Source: Spinacia oleracea
Taxonomy: Eukaryota; Streptophyta; Magnoliopsida; Caryophyllales; Amaranthaceae
DNA length: 64,000 nucleotides
Direction: 5' to 3'
NCBI RefSeq assembly: GCF_020520425.1
Contig: NC_079491.1
Coordinates: 4,761,143-4,825,142, forward strand
Both the position numbers and the translations under genes were made by a program. Under the pieces are notes generated by a model. The model did no database searches. It had not been told where the DNA came from and worked only from the letters and a program-made list of their open reading frames with translations. Below are positions 11,052-21,176 of the stretch, piece by piece; the stretch's first letter is position 1, and each line of letters begins with the position of its first letter.

Positions 11052-11318
11052 ATGGCCATCAAACCAAGGCTTCAAGCAGTACATGAAACGAATGGATGGC
11101 ATGTGAACAGAAGGTACGCAAGGCAGTTGGTCTGTATCCCAGCATGTCTGTATCCCGGGCCGAACAAACGTGAGTCGGATCAAATTGTGCATAAATGGTA
11201 TCCGTTACTCGGTTGGTCTTATGTTATGGTTCAAGTGTATTACCCTTTTGAGGATTGGGTTGGCAACGGGTATTTACTAGCCTTGTACAGTGGGGAAGGA
11301 CCATTGTCATGTAACTAG
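11052..11318 (+). CDS. Unidentified 88-residue frame inside a MULE
   Basis: ATG-initiated frame, rich in Trp/Tyr in its second half (HKWYPLLGWSYVMVQVYYPF, then EDWVGNGYLLALY), unlike random AT-rich frames. It lies downstream of the duplicated TATA unit inside the transposon, so it could be a captured exon. I do not recognise the family; it could be chance. Confidence 0.25.
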   Translation: MAIKPRLQAVHETNGWHVNRRYARQLVCIPACLYPGPNKRESDQIVHKWYPLLGWSYVMVQVYYPFEDWVGNGYLLALYSGEGPLSCN

Positions 11319-11689
11319 ATTATCCTTTATTAATATATGTTGTGATTTTGTGTTTAATAAGTTAAGTGTAAGAACTATTTGTAATCAGTTTTGATGAAAT
11401 GTGTATGGTGAAAAAGCAAATGAAAAGGCTAAGGAACTTGAAAAAGCTAAGTCAAAATCAAAAGAAGCTATTTTAAATCATTTATACACATGTAAATTGA
11501 TTTCCCTTTATTTAAAATCAGCTTTATTATTATTTAATTGAACTTAACGGAAAATGTAACGGTGTTAATAAAAATAGCTTATTCCATCCATTTTGAGGGA
11601 CCTAAATGCTCCTTTTGAAACTTGAGGGACTTAACTGCTCCTTTTGGAAAAGTTAAGGGACCTCCAGACCTATTTACTCCAATATAAAG

Positions 11690-13108
11690 GGCCAGGTCAA
11701 AATTTTCACCATTTAATTACATGTGTCAATCCAACCCGTTTAATTAAATAAGTCTGGTCATTGAAATATTCAACCCCAAAGCAACCTATCTAACCCAAAT
11801 AAGGGGAAGCCGCTACATAATACCCTTACGGTATCAAATAGTAACATACCCTGGCCTCCCATTGATTGTTTTCGATCACATAAGCAACTCCATATGAGAT
11901 TAAAATTTAAATCTAAAATATTCCACATGAAATTTAAAATTTTAGACAAATCACATTCACAACCATGGATATAATACCCTGAAGGGCTGAAGGTATATGT
12001 AGCCTTTTCGCAAATAAGGTTAAGGTCAACCTGCAAAAATGTTTAATCTAGTTTTTTAAAAATTATAAATATGAAAACTTAAACTAAATTCTAACAACCG
12101 CCAATACTTATTTTTCTCTCTCAATACATTGGAGTATTATTATTTTTGCTATAAGATTTCCGCCGATAAAATGATCCCTTAGTTATATATTCAAATCGAT
12201 CAATTTACAGTTAAATGGATCAACCCGTTCATAATCATGTCGGGTTGGGTTGAGAATCTTAACCCATTTAAAAAAACATGTCGGGTTGTTGGAAAAATCT
12301 CAACGCGTTTATAAATTAACGGGTCGACCTGATTTCAACCCAACCCATTGTGAGCTATAATATATATAAATCACAAACAGGGGTTTAAACTAGTTGCATA
12401 TGACCTACTCCCTCCGTCTCTAAAAGGCTAGCTAGCTTATTATGCATGCGATATGTACTTGTGTAATTAAAAATGCATACACAAAAATACTTATTTGGTT
12501 AACTCCTTTTCCTTTTTAATAATTTTTTTCTTAAATCTATCATTTATCTTTTCGTTTACTAATCAAATCATTTACTCATCGATGAAATATTTAATAAAAA
12601 ATTTAATAAATCTTTTTAATAAACTTTTTCCTTTTAATACAAAAATCTTTTTAATAATTTTTTTATTCATTTTTACTAATCGAATTATTTATCTTTTCTA
12701 CAAATGTATTTAGATCAAACACAAAACCATGGATCAAACACAAAACCATGAAATTAACAAAGAAAAGAATATGAAAAAATAATGTTGTGTTATCTTTGAG
12801 CGAGCTAATCAAATGTGATTTTTCTCCAAAATATAATGTATTTCAGCTTTTTAACTCAATACAATACAAAATTACTCAAAAAATTAGTTTACCGGTTGTT
12901 GGTTAACCAACTTTATTCTTAAACTGTATATGTAATGAAATTCATATTATATATTAATTGTCAAACTAAAATTTATAAGTGAATTTGAAATGACTAAAAA
13001 AAACTCGAACTATATGCAACACTTCGGGGCATCGCCAATATAGAGTGGTAGATCGATCAAACTAACAAACAAAATAATTAGTTTACTAGAATTAAGGTCA
13101 AGTACTTG
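11690..13108. other. Gene-free interval before the FBA gene
   Basis: AT-rich. 12200-12360 has repeated gggttg/caacccg words of a dispersed non-coding repeat. A lone MITE-like end (ctccctccgtctctaaaag) lies at about 12409. From about 13040 the sequence matches the 3' flank of the FBA paralogue near 25930-26000. No gene was recognised. Confidence 0.4.
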
Positions 13109-14073
13109 GGCTCTGTTTGGCAACACGTTTCAGTCATCTTAAATGATTAGGTATTTAAAACTCAAGTTACCTTAAAAGAATAGAAGTGTTTGGCAAATAG
13201 CTGAAATAAGATTTAAGATCCTTAAATTGACTGAAATTCAGACGTTAAAACTTTTAACGTCTACATTTCAGTCGACTGAAATTGTATTATGGAGCAGATG
13301 CAAAAATATAAAGTGAAGAGAGTTTTATGCTTTTAATTTGTTGCAGACTTGCATTATACCAAGGAATAATAATTAGAAAAGGCACTTTGTTTTAAGGGGT
13401 ATCAATTACTCCGTATTATAATTGTAGGTGGGATGCTTGAACAGATCGATTATGTCATCTTGTTTTATGGTGTATTTGAATTATGAAGTTTTGATAAATA
13501 TGGTTTAATGGGTGATACATGTTTACTCAAATGAAAAGAATTCACAAAAAAATATACTATATATTTCTGTTTTTAAAAGCTTTTTGTCCATTGAAATATA
13601 TGTCCAAATTATGAAAATTATGAACGTAAATTTTCATTAATATATCCGGAGTATATCAAAGCATTATCAAATGATATTTTGTTAGACTATTCTCGATATA
13701 CACTTCCAATATATCAACTTTTTATGGTACAAAATTAAATATATTAACGCTTGAATATTGAATTGGAGTCCGTGCAAATAATTGTAAAAAAATCACGAAG
13801 ATAAAATAATGAGGGTAAAGAATTTTCATAAACAAGAAAAAAAATTAATAAAGACAATTAAGCTAGCTACTACGGATCAGAGTAGTTTAGAAAATACTTA
13901 GTATGAAGTATTAGTTACCCTTTTTATCGCACATTATCAACTTCATATTACTAGTTGACATATATATAAAATAACAACAACAAAAAATTATAAAAAAACT
14001 TGCTTAAACAATCCGTTTTACCAAACGCTTCAGGTAATTAGCTACCTTATCAGTTTCAGCTATAAACAGAGCC
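13109..14073. mobile_element. PIF/Harbinger-like MITE at the 3' end of FBA gene 1
   Basis: The ends are ggctctgtttggcaacacg and, at the right, ttcagctataaacagagcc. The flanking 3-bp repeat ttg remains when compared with the uninterrupted paralogue near 25915, which proves insertion. A 3-bp target duplication and these termini fit a Harbinger/Tourist-type element of 965 bp without transposase. Its right end provides the last codons and stop of the neighbouring gene. Confidence 0.7.
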
Positions 14074-15403
14074 TTGATGTTGAGGGCAGAACAAAGGAAC
14101 CAATCCATGGAATCACATCATATAAATACCCTGGATCCTTCCAACCGTCAGGTAAACTACATGATTCGACCCTTTTTAACTCACCACTACGAACATCACA
14201 ATTAACAAAAGTTCTACCACCTAAAACCATGAGTATCTCATCTTCATTCTCCGAATAAGCATAAGGCAACGGCGGACTATACATAAATGGATAATGATAT
14301 GTAAGCACCTTTTTCCCAAGAGTACGATGCCGTTTCATTTCTCTTTCTACGACTTGTTTGAGTGAGAGACAATGTATCAATTTGACCCATGATTGATTTG
14401 AACCCATCGCCCATATTCGCATGACATACTCATGTATTTCGGGTGGGTCATTCTCATAAGTAATATTATATTCTACCAAATGCAAATATCCCCTTAAATT
14501 GGCCAATTCACGTGAATGAAAAACCTTATCATTGGAATCGTAATTAGGTTGTGATATTTGATCATACTCTTCAGTTGCGAGGTCAAAACTAAATATTATA
14601 TTATTACCAACTAACCAGTGTAAAGCATTATTATAGAGAACCATCTTTGGCTTAAACCCACATCGATGATGAGGCGGAGGAGGTTGAATGATTCTCCATG
14701 AATTGTTTTTCGAGCTATAAACCCAAGATTTAATGGGTTTATTATAATCATCAATATCACGTTCCTTTTGCGGAACTGAGCAAAATATCTTATAATCATC
14801 ACTTTTGGAATCATACCCAAACCCGATAATAGAATCCCAACTGTAATAAGCATAACCCGGTGTCAAATCCGGTATGTTGCTAAAGTTGCCGGTAACCGGG
14901 TTGTATAACGAAAACCTAATCATATGTCTTTCGTTGTAAATTATTTTTTGGAAGCAAAACAGACCATTACAAGAACTAACAAAGTCGTAATAAGGGGTAA
15001 GGCCATGAACAGGTAGTTTCTTTACCTTTATGGTATGATCAATGGAAAAGAATTGAAAATAACCACGACGAACGATGATAAGGCTGGAATTATTTTGTTT
15101 ATGAATCTGAATTCGACTTGTATGGGATCTCCTAAAATATGAACATTTGATTTCGTTACGCCAACGCTTACAAACGCATCGTAGTTGAAAAAGCGTTTTA
15201 ATTGGTAGTCTTTCGAGAATATTAGATTCAAGCTCCAACGGAAGGCGGCCACTCCACGATATTATTTCATTCTTCTGTAGAATTTTTCTGAATAACACGC
15301 GGCACATCGACCAACAGCCTACGTCGTGAATTGAATATTTGCCCGCCATAGCCATGAAGAATACACACAGAAAGAAGATAAATAACAAAGCAATTAATAG
15401 CAT
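14060..15403 (-). CDS. F-box protein with FBA (F-box-associated) domain, FBA gene 1
   Basis: Intronless, 447 residues. The F-box (about residues 52-92: GRLPLELESNILERLPIKTL...VCKRWR) is followed by an FBA type-1 domain with SSCNGLFCF, LYNPVTGNF, IIGFGYDSKSDDYKI, WVYSSKNNSW and ALHWL. Such proteins are substrate adaptors of SCF E3 ligases. It is about 90% alike to the inverted copy at 24498-25928. Two ends differ from the copy. The N-terminus has an extra MLLIALLFIFFLCVFFMAMA segment that could act as a signal anchor. The C-terminus reads PSTSRLCL, the last four residues being encoded by a MITE end. An internal Met start would avoid the hydrophobic stretch. Confidence 0.8.
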   Translation of the reverse strand: MLLIALLFIFFLCVFFMAMAGKYSIHDVGCWSMCRVLFRKILQKNEIISWSGRLPLELESNILERLPIKTLFQLRCVCKRWRNEIKCSYFRRSHTSRIQIHKQNNSSLIIVRRGYFQFFSIDHTIKVKKLPVHGLTPYYDFVSSCNGLFCFQKIIYNERHMIRFSLYNPVTGNFSNIPDLTPGYAYYSWDSIIGFGYDSKSDDYKIFCSVPQKERDIDDYNKPIKSWVYSSKNNSWRIIQPPPPHHRCGFKPKMVLYNNALHWLVGNNIIFSFDLATEEYDQISQPNYDSNDKVFHSRELANLRGYLHLVEYNITYENDPPEIHEYVMRIWAMGSNQSWVKLIHCLSLKQVVEREMKRHRTLGKKVLTYHYPFMYSPPLPYAYSENEDEILMVLGGRTFVNCDVRSGELKRVESCSLPDGWKDPGYLYDVIPWIGSFVLPSTSRLCL

Positions 15404-15774
15404 GATCGAGTGTTAGTTTAACGGCGTTATAAGAACATAAATTGGAATAAAAACTTAAAACACGATCTTAGAATCAATTGAAACCCTAATAAGTTTATAG
15501 ACTTTGTATATATCGATATTGGATAGCATATACAAGATCTTATATATGGTAGCTAGTAAACCAAAAACTCTCGATGAACTAATTAAAAATAATAAATAAT
15601 CCATTAGTCTGTATAATGTAGGACTCCTACCGTCATACTAGATGGCAACAATATACCGGCCAACATGATAATTCTTGTACATTAATCAACAATAAATCAT
15701 TTATTGTTTTGATTTACGGTAAGGCGGATATAAATATGTAAAGTTACCCCGATACGTACTCTATATAAGTAAAA

Positions 15775-16290
15775 CTAGATTTTAGCATGTGTGATGCACG
15801 TATGCTATTAAATTGTTTAGTTAAAATAAAACTACTATAAATACCAATTGTTATATTTATTATATTAGATGATTAGTGTTTGATTTTGGATTGAATTTTC
15901 ATTTTATATTAGATTAGATTAGTGTTTGATTTTGGATTGAATTTCATTTTAAATTTATTTTTAATTATTAAAGTGTTTGATTTTAATATAAGAGGGTACT
16001 CTTTAACTCTTTAAGGAATACCAAAGAAAATCTGGTGTCCATCTAAGTAGATGAGCTAAAGTGTTTGATTTTGTATGGAATTGCATATACGTAGTGTTAA
16101 TAATTAATTAATAAAAATATTTATGCGGCACCTAATTATTTATCTACGTGGCACTCGACTTTTTTAATTCATAAATAATTTCGTAATCTTATTTTTGATT
16201 GGCCAAATAATTCCAGTGCCACGTAGATAAATAACTCTTGAGGTTATTTTAGTAAATGACATTTTGGTGTCCCCTATGGAATATACTATA
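15775..16290 (-). mobile_element. Helitron-like 3' terminus and body
   Basis: On the minus strand a GC-containing hairpin (tagcatacgtgcatcacaca) is followed about 10 bases on by CTAG/T at 15775-15778, matching the Helitron rule of a hairpin just before a CTRR end. The adjoining body (gtgtttgattttggattgaa; atctacgtggcactcg) is shared with 23416-24020. The 5' TC end was not located, so the right limit is approximate. Confidence 0.5.
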
Positions 16291-17478
16291 ATATCCTTCA
16301 TAAGTTTATAATTTAATTAAATTAATTAAATTCATAAGTTTATAATTTAATTTAATTAATTAAAAATTTAATTGTAATAATACTAAAAACTGATTATTTA
16401 ATGTCCTATTGCAAAAAAAAAAAATTAAAAAAATTCAATGCATGTGACAACCAAAAGTCAACAACAATTTAATTGAATTCCTCTAGCAAACATGAAAGCA
16501 AGTTTTAAGGCAGTTACAAAAAAATGAATTCATCCGGCATTTTTTATCACGCCCTGATTTTATATGGTTATACAAGCACCTTGCGGCAAAAAACACAATA
16601 AAAATAAAAAAGTGAAAAACTCAATTTTTTACGTTGGTCTTAGTTAATTTGTTATTACATTAATTCCTAAATAGATTTTGTTACATATAAATATGTTTAT
16701 TTTTTTCTTTAGTTTTAAATAATTTTTCTTAGATGTTTTAGCAAATGTGCATATTAATCACGTGTAGCGTGTATATAGGACTATGTTTTAATTAACAAAT
16801 TAGAGAAGAAAGTCATTGAAATATTATTTTAGTTCATTCTGGTCAAACTTTAGTTTATTAACTTAGCACTTAGGTGTCCAAGTAAGATATCGATAATACC
16901 CTTATAAAAATTGTTAAATATTTTTTTAAAAACGTTGGAACATTACTTGCATATATTTCAAATCAAGTTTTTGAAAATAACAGCAAGCATCACATGCATA
17001 GAATACTAGTTGGATAATAAGCTAAGATGGCCCGTTGTTGATACACAATCTATGGAAGTCACCCAGATTTATTCAGAAGCTAAATGTACCCGAGGGTTTC
17101 AAATTTGCGGCAGCAAAATTGTGCATTCTTGTTAGTGTGTTGCGCATCAAAAGTAACCACAATTGTGTTGAAGTACGGATGCACAAAAGAAATGAAATCT
17201 TGCGGAGTTAACACATTTAAGATTATTAACTCCCGTCAAAAAAAAAAAAGTTCTTAATCGAAATAGTGTTACAAACTTACAATCTCGACTACACAACTAC
17301 GTGAAGTGACCTAAGGTTTGGACAAGGACTTCAACTCATTAAAAAAGTTGCATAACTTCACAAAAGACAAATGTTTCTCCGTGGTTAATAAAGTTGGCCA
17401 ATCAATTAAAAAATAAAAAATGTCATTGAGGTCCCAAAAAATATTTAAGTAAATTAAAACTAAAATTAAATTATTCCT
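16291..17478. other. AT-rich interval without recognised genes
   Basis: Long A/T runs and no family-supported frame. It probably belongs partly to the Helitron-like unit that starts at 15775. Confidence 0.35.
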
Positions 17479-17733
17479 ACCTCCGTTTCATTAAATTCTT
17501 TACTCTTTGAAAATGTGTTTCAAAATTAAAACTTTGACCATAGATTCGCATTATTATATCTACCAAAAATTATCATGACATATCTTGTTAGATTCGTCTC
17601 GAAATGTATTTTATAAATGTTAATTTTTTTTATAATTTTTTGCCATATAGAATTGGATATATTATAGGTAAAACATTGCACCTGAGTCCGTGCAAATAGT
17701 AAGTGTAAAGTTCTTTTTGAAACAGAGGTAGTA
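17479..17733. mobile_element. MITE (Stowaway-like)
   Basis: Ends acctccgtttcattaaattc and ttttgaaacagaggtagt are imperfect inverses. It contains cgtgcaaatagtaagtgtaaag near the right end, as in the element at 61031-61330. Confidence 0.6.
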
Positions 17734-17879
17734 GGTCGGAAAAAAAATTACGAATTATTTTATATATAAAGTAATTTAAAAAATTCACTTATGTAATCTT
17801 TTTAATCCGATAACCTAAATTTAGGATGCATTGGTCCCAATTTTTTGTAACTGTACCACAAATGTGATAACTGATAATC

Positions 17880-18330
17880 GAAAGAGGATGTTGCTTGAGT
17901 CTACCTGATGAGAAATTGGACGATGGCCAAACAGAACAATAGTGTACTACTGTAATTGTTTTTGTTTCCCCTTAAACTGTTTTGTGGTATTGTGTCTATT
18001 GTCTAAATCATCTAATACAAGTTATATTGCTCAATTCGTGTTACTGGTTTGCAGTTACTTTAGTGTTCTGCTATGCATATATTGGTGTATCTGGTCTGCA
18101 TTTGTGTTGCATTGCGCAGTCTTATGCTAAGATTGGTGTCGTATTACTCTTTTCCTAAGATAAACATGTGTTCGTGGTATATATTTCCTAGGAACATGAG
18201 GCAGAAGCAGGTAGTAATGAGTGTGAAGAGGAGAACGAGGCCACAAATGCATCTAGTTCAAATGTAACTACATCGACACAAGCTAATGGAGACCCTATGT
18301 ATTTGAATCTATGGGACAAGACAAAGAGGT
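17880..18330 (+). other. Unidentified exon-like fragments
   Basis: A frame following a possible acceptor at about 18190 reads EHEAEAGSNECEEENEAT and continues SSSNVTTSTQANGDPMYLNL before a stop at about 18330. Such acidic, low-complexity sequence is typical of coding DNA and unlike the AT-rich surroundings. At 17890 a second piece reads LPDEKLDDGQTEQ. I cannot assign a family. With the pyrophosphatase piece at 19042 they look like gene fragments gathered on the plus strand. Confidence 0.35.
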
Positions 18331-18362
18331 AATAATTTGTTCAGTTCAATAGGGAAAGCAAT

Positions 18363-18515
18363 CCCCACTAGGGGCACTTTGAGGGAAGGTTCCCCTTATC
18401 ACCCCCCACTCTCAAGTGTCTAGTCTGCTAATTCGGGCGGGTTGACCCGTGCGGGGTTCCGACCCGGTAGGGCTATTCATCTTACCTTGCAAAAAAAAAA
18501 AAAAAAAAAAAAAAA
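18363..18515 (+). mobile_element. SINE with poly(A) tail
   Basis: A 128-bp GC-richer body (ccccactaggggcactttga ... cggggttccgacccggtag) is followed by 25 A residues. It is flanked by the perfect 10-bp repeat ggaaagcaat (18353-18362 and 18516-18525). Target duplication plus poly(A) tail and small size fit a SINE. The stretch ggggttccgaccc resembles a pol III B box; the A box is not convincing. The perfect tail and duplication suggest a young insertion. Confidence 0.75.
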
Positions 18516-19041
18516 GGAAAGCAATATGTGTGTGAAAATAGAAATGCCACAAATGACTAGGCAACTCCAGTGGAGAAGCAACAGGCCATTTACAGCCATG
18601 TCTCCATCTTTAATACCACATCCCAACTTGTAGACGCTCTGAGTTGAGTCTTGAATCTTGATGTTGCTTATCAGATGTAAAGACTTGAGTCCACTGAATC
18701 AAGGGCCTATATGTTTGTCATGGATGTTCATGGTTCTTGCAGATATGAATTCTACATGCATAATCCAAGCCCTGTTGAGTTTGAATAGATTGTTCAACTA
18801 CAAGTAGTATTTCTATAAGCTTTTCCGATCCTAAGCAGTCAGGTGTTAGTCTTCATACTTCTAATTACTTGCATTTGTTGCTGATATTAAATTACTCTTC
18901 TTTTGCAGTGATAGGTACTCTGCATTGTTAAAGTTTGCATTTTTGATTGGTTTTAATGCCATTTTTCCTTGATCATGGCCATCAATTTCAAAGTTATGAA
19001 ATGATATGCTACAAGATCCTGATTTTGTTTATGTTATACAG

Positions 19042-19290
19042 GTTCTTGAGATCTGCAAAGGAAGCAAGGTCAAATATGAACTTGACAAGAAAACATGATT
19101 AATTAAGGTAATAGTTCTATTCAACCAGGGTTATAGACTTATAGCTATAATGTTATGTCACTTAACATATATGCAGCCTTTACAGTTTTCTCTATTACCA
19201 TTATGTTATGAACATTTGAATCTTTATGAAATAATTTCACAGGTTGATCGTTTCTGTATTCATCAGAAGTGTACCCTCGCAACTTGCACT
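19042..19290 (+). pseudogene. Soluble inorganic pyrophosphatase gene fragment
   Basis: Exon 19042-19107 reads [18 protein letters not shown], a stop, then LIK up to an AAG/GTAATA donor. After a 135-bp intron with a CACAG acceptor, 19243-19290 reads VDR and, after one missing base, LYSSEVYPRN. This matches [31 protein letters not shown] of plant family I soluble pyrophosphatases, which hydrolyse PPi in the cytosol. A stop replaces the Gly codon and a frameshift follows, and the rest of the enzyme is absent. The preceding intron (18927-18990) is partly repeated after the second exon (19285-19345), so the locus is rearranged. Confidence 0.75.
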
Positions 19291-19681
19291 TTTCGTTGGT
19301 TTGAATGCCATTTTTCCTTGATTAGGGCCATCAATTTCAACAGCTGAAGCAGTATTCAGTTAATATTATGTTTTGGAAGTGACCCTTGGTTGATGTGGCC
19401 TTTGGAGAACTTGCTTAGATGCTATTCTATGTAGGCTTTTTGAAATAAGTTTACGGTGGCTATCTTTCATAGTACATAATATCTAGTCAAGCGATCTTTG
19501 GTCCTAAACTGCTAACCTGCTGTCAATAGACTGATGTTGTAATGCTGTATATTTTGATACTAGTATGGCCTCGGTAGAACTTGTAATGTAACTGTGTGTA
19601 AACAATGGATACTTCTCTTTTGATATTAGCATGTAATAACTACTATAGTTCGTATCAAAGCTTGTTGTCATATATATATAT

Positions 19682-19823
19682 ACATAGTTACTTATAAGCT
19701 TAATTTTTGTATCAACCAGATTTATTTTTTTAAAAATAAAAAATATATATATATATATATACATAGTTACTTATAAGCTTAATTTTTGTATCAACCAGAT
19801 TTATTTTTTTTAAAATAAAAAAT
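19682..19823. repeat. 79-bp tandem duplication
   Basis: acatagttacttataagctt begins at 19682 and again at 19761, followed in both by aatttttgtatcaaccagat. The units are separated by a (TA)n run. Confidence 0.75.
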
Positions 19824-19825
19824 TG

Positions 19826-20165
19826 AACAAAGAGGGCGACATTAGCAAGTTGCCCTGTTTGGTTTTGAACAAACAGGGCAAAACAAATTGCCCTATTAAA
19901 GCTATTTTAGAGGGCGAAAAATAATCAAGGAGGGGGAGATATCAGTTGCTTTCCTTGTCTTCAACCAAAGAAGGGGAAAAACATTTGCCCTCTTTGATTT
20001 TGATAAAAAATGGCGAAAAAAAGAGTTGTCTTGGAAAGCTAATAGGACGAATCTAATAGGGCGAGTTAAGGGCGATTTTTTGGTCGCCCTTAAAAGTTAA
20101 AAGGGCGATTTTTTGATCAAACAGGGCGACTTTTTTCGCCCTCTTTGATCCTGTTTGTTGAAGTG
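19826..20165. mobile_element. CACTA-type element end with subterminal repeats
   Basis: Read in reverse, the right edge begins cacttcaacaaacaggatca and then agagggcga, a CACT-type terminus. The motif gggcga/tcgccc recurs many times through the segment, like the subterminal repeats of CACTA (En/Spm) elements. The left edge is a related but truncated version (attgaacaaagagggcgac). No transposase is present, so this is a small deletion derivative or remnant. Confidence 0.55.
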
Positions 20166-20895
20166 ATAAGAGTAATTTATATCCATTTTCGGGTCCTTCA
20201 TTGTCACTTTTGAAAGTTGAGGTCCCTAACTTTTCATAAAAGTGCCACTCTAGTCCCTCAACTATAAAAAATGGCACTTTTGAAAGTTAACACTGTTTCA
20301 TTTTCCGTTAAATTCAATAAAATAATAATAAAACTGCTATATACATGATTTGAAACAACTGGATTTGATTATTTTTTGGCATTTTCAACTTACTTAGCCT
20401 TTTCACATTTACACGCTTTTATCTTCTCCCTTTCCAGGTCCTTCCCACTCACCACCACATCTTCTCCGGCAACGATGATGATGATCATCGATCCTTGTTC
20501 TTCAATTACCAGAATTCCAACATTAATTCCAGGTCGTACACTCTCCGTGATTTCAATCCTGGAGTTAGGATTTCGAGGATTGAATTAGACGAAACCAAGT
20601 TGAAGAAGAACAATACTATTAATTCGAGTGGTGGAATTGTGCTCCAGCACAAAGGATATTGGATATCCGACCAGAAATAAAATTTTATAGGGGTGGATCT
20701 ATTGGATATCCGATCCGAAATAAAATTTGATCCAAATCCGATTTGAAATATCCGAACTTGAAACATCGAACCAGATATCAGAAATTTCGGATTCGAATAT
20801 TTAAAGGTGATTGTTTAAAATAAATTAATACGAAATATCCAAAAAATTTAAAATTTGATCTAAATCCGACCCAAATATCCAAATATAAAGATCCA
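20166..20895 (+). other. Possible truncated gene 5' end and dispersed repeat
   Basis: 20376-20680 contains overlapping frames of moderate complexity, one reading YTLRDFNPGVRISRIELDE up to about 20645. It may be a broken first exon; no family was recognised. From about 20650 the sequence turns into a dispersed repeat rich in ggatatccga and atccgaaat words. Confidence 0.3.
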
Positions 20896-21176
20896 ATAGT
20901 AGTTGATATATGTATGAGTTTTATTTTAACGCAACAATTTAATAGAAACCATGCATCGCACGGGCTAAAGTCTACTATTGACTAGTCCTCCTACAATTAA
21001 AGAGATATATTATTCGATTAGCATGGTTGACCCGTACATCGCACGGGCTAATCATTATATTAAGTTAAAATAAAACTCATATATATCAACTGCTATATTT
21101 ATATACTACCTCCGTTTCAAGAAGATCTTTAGAGTTACTATTTGCACGAACTCTAATGCAATATTTACAACAAAAG

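Larger units (their letters stand above)
9560..11679. mobile_element. Mutator-like element with ~100-bp TIRs
   Basis: The ends (gagtaaatagatctgcaggt..., with gcatttaggtccctgcg further in) are repeated inverted at 11580-11679. The 10-bp word caatataaag flanks both ends, consistent with the 9-bp target duplication of Mutator elements plus one ambiguous base. No transposase is seen in the 2.1-kb interior, which holds a duplicated TATA-bearing unit and an unidentified 88-codon frame, so it is non-autonomous. Confidence 0.8.
13040..15774. repeat. Left arm of an inverted duplication containing FBA gene 1
   Basis: The gene and both flanks match 24165-26000 in reverse orientation. The upstream flank shares gatggcaac, ggtaggactcctac-like and aaggcggatataaatatgta words, and the downstream flank shares ccttaattctagta and ttgtttgttagttt. 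A 965-bp MITE (13109-14073) and about 150 bp before the F-box are additions specific to this arm. The arm ends at a Helitron-like terminus (15775). Confidence 0.8.

Noticed and set aside
11770-12036. 88-residue minus-strand frame with several Cys
   Set aside because: No family resemblance, no promoter or splice context; likely chance.
12495-12713. 72-residue Phe/Ile/Leu-rich frame
   Set aside because: Simple TTT/AAT-rich DNA giving a pseudo-membrane protein; no supporting features.
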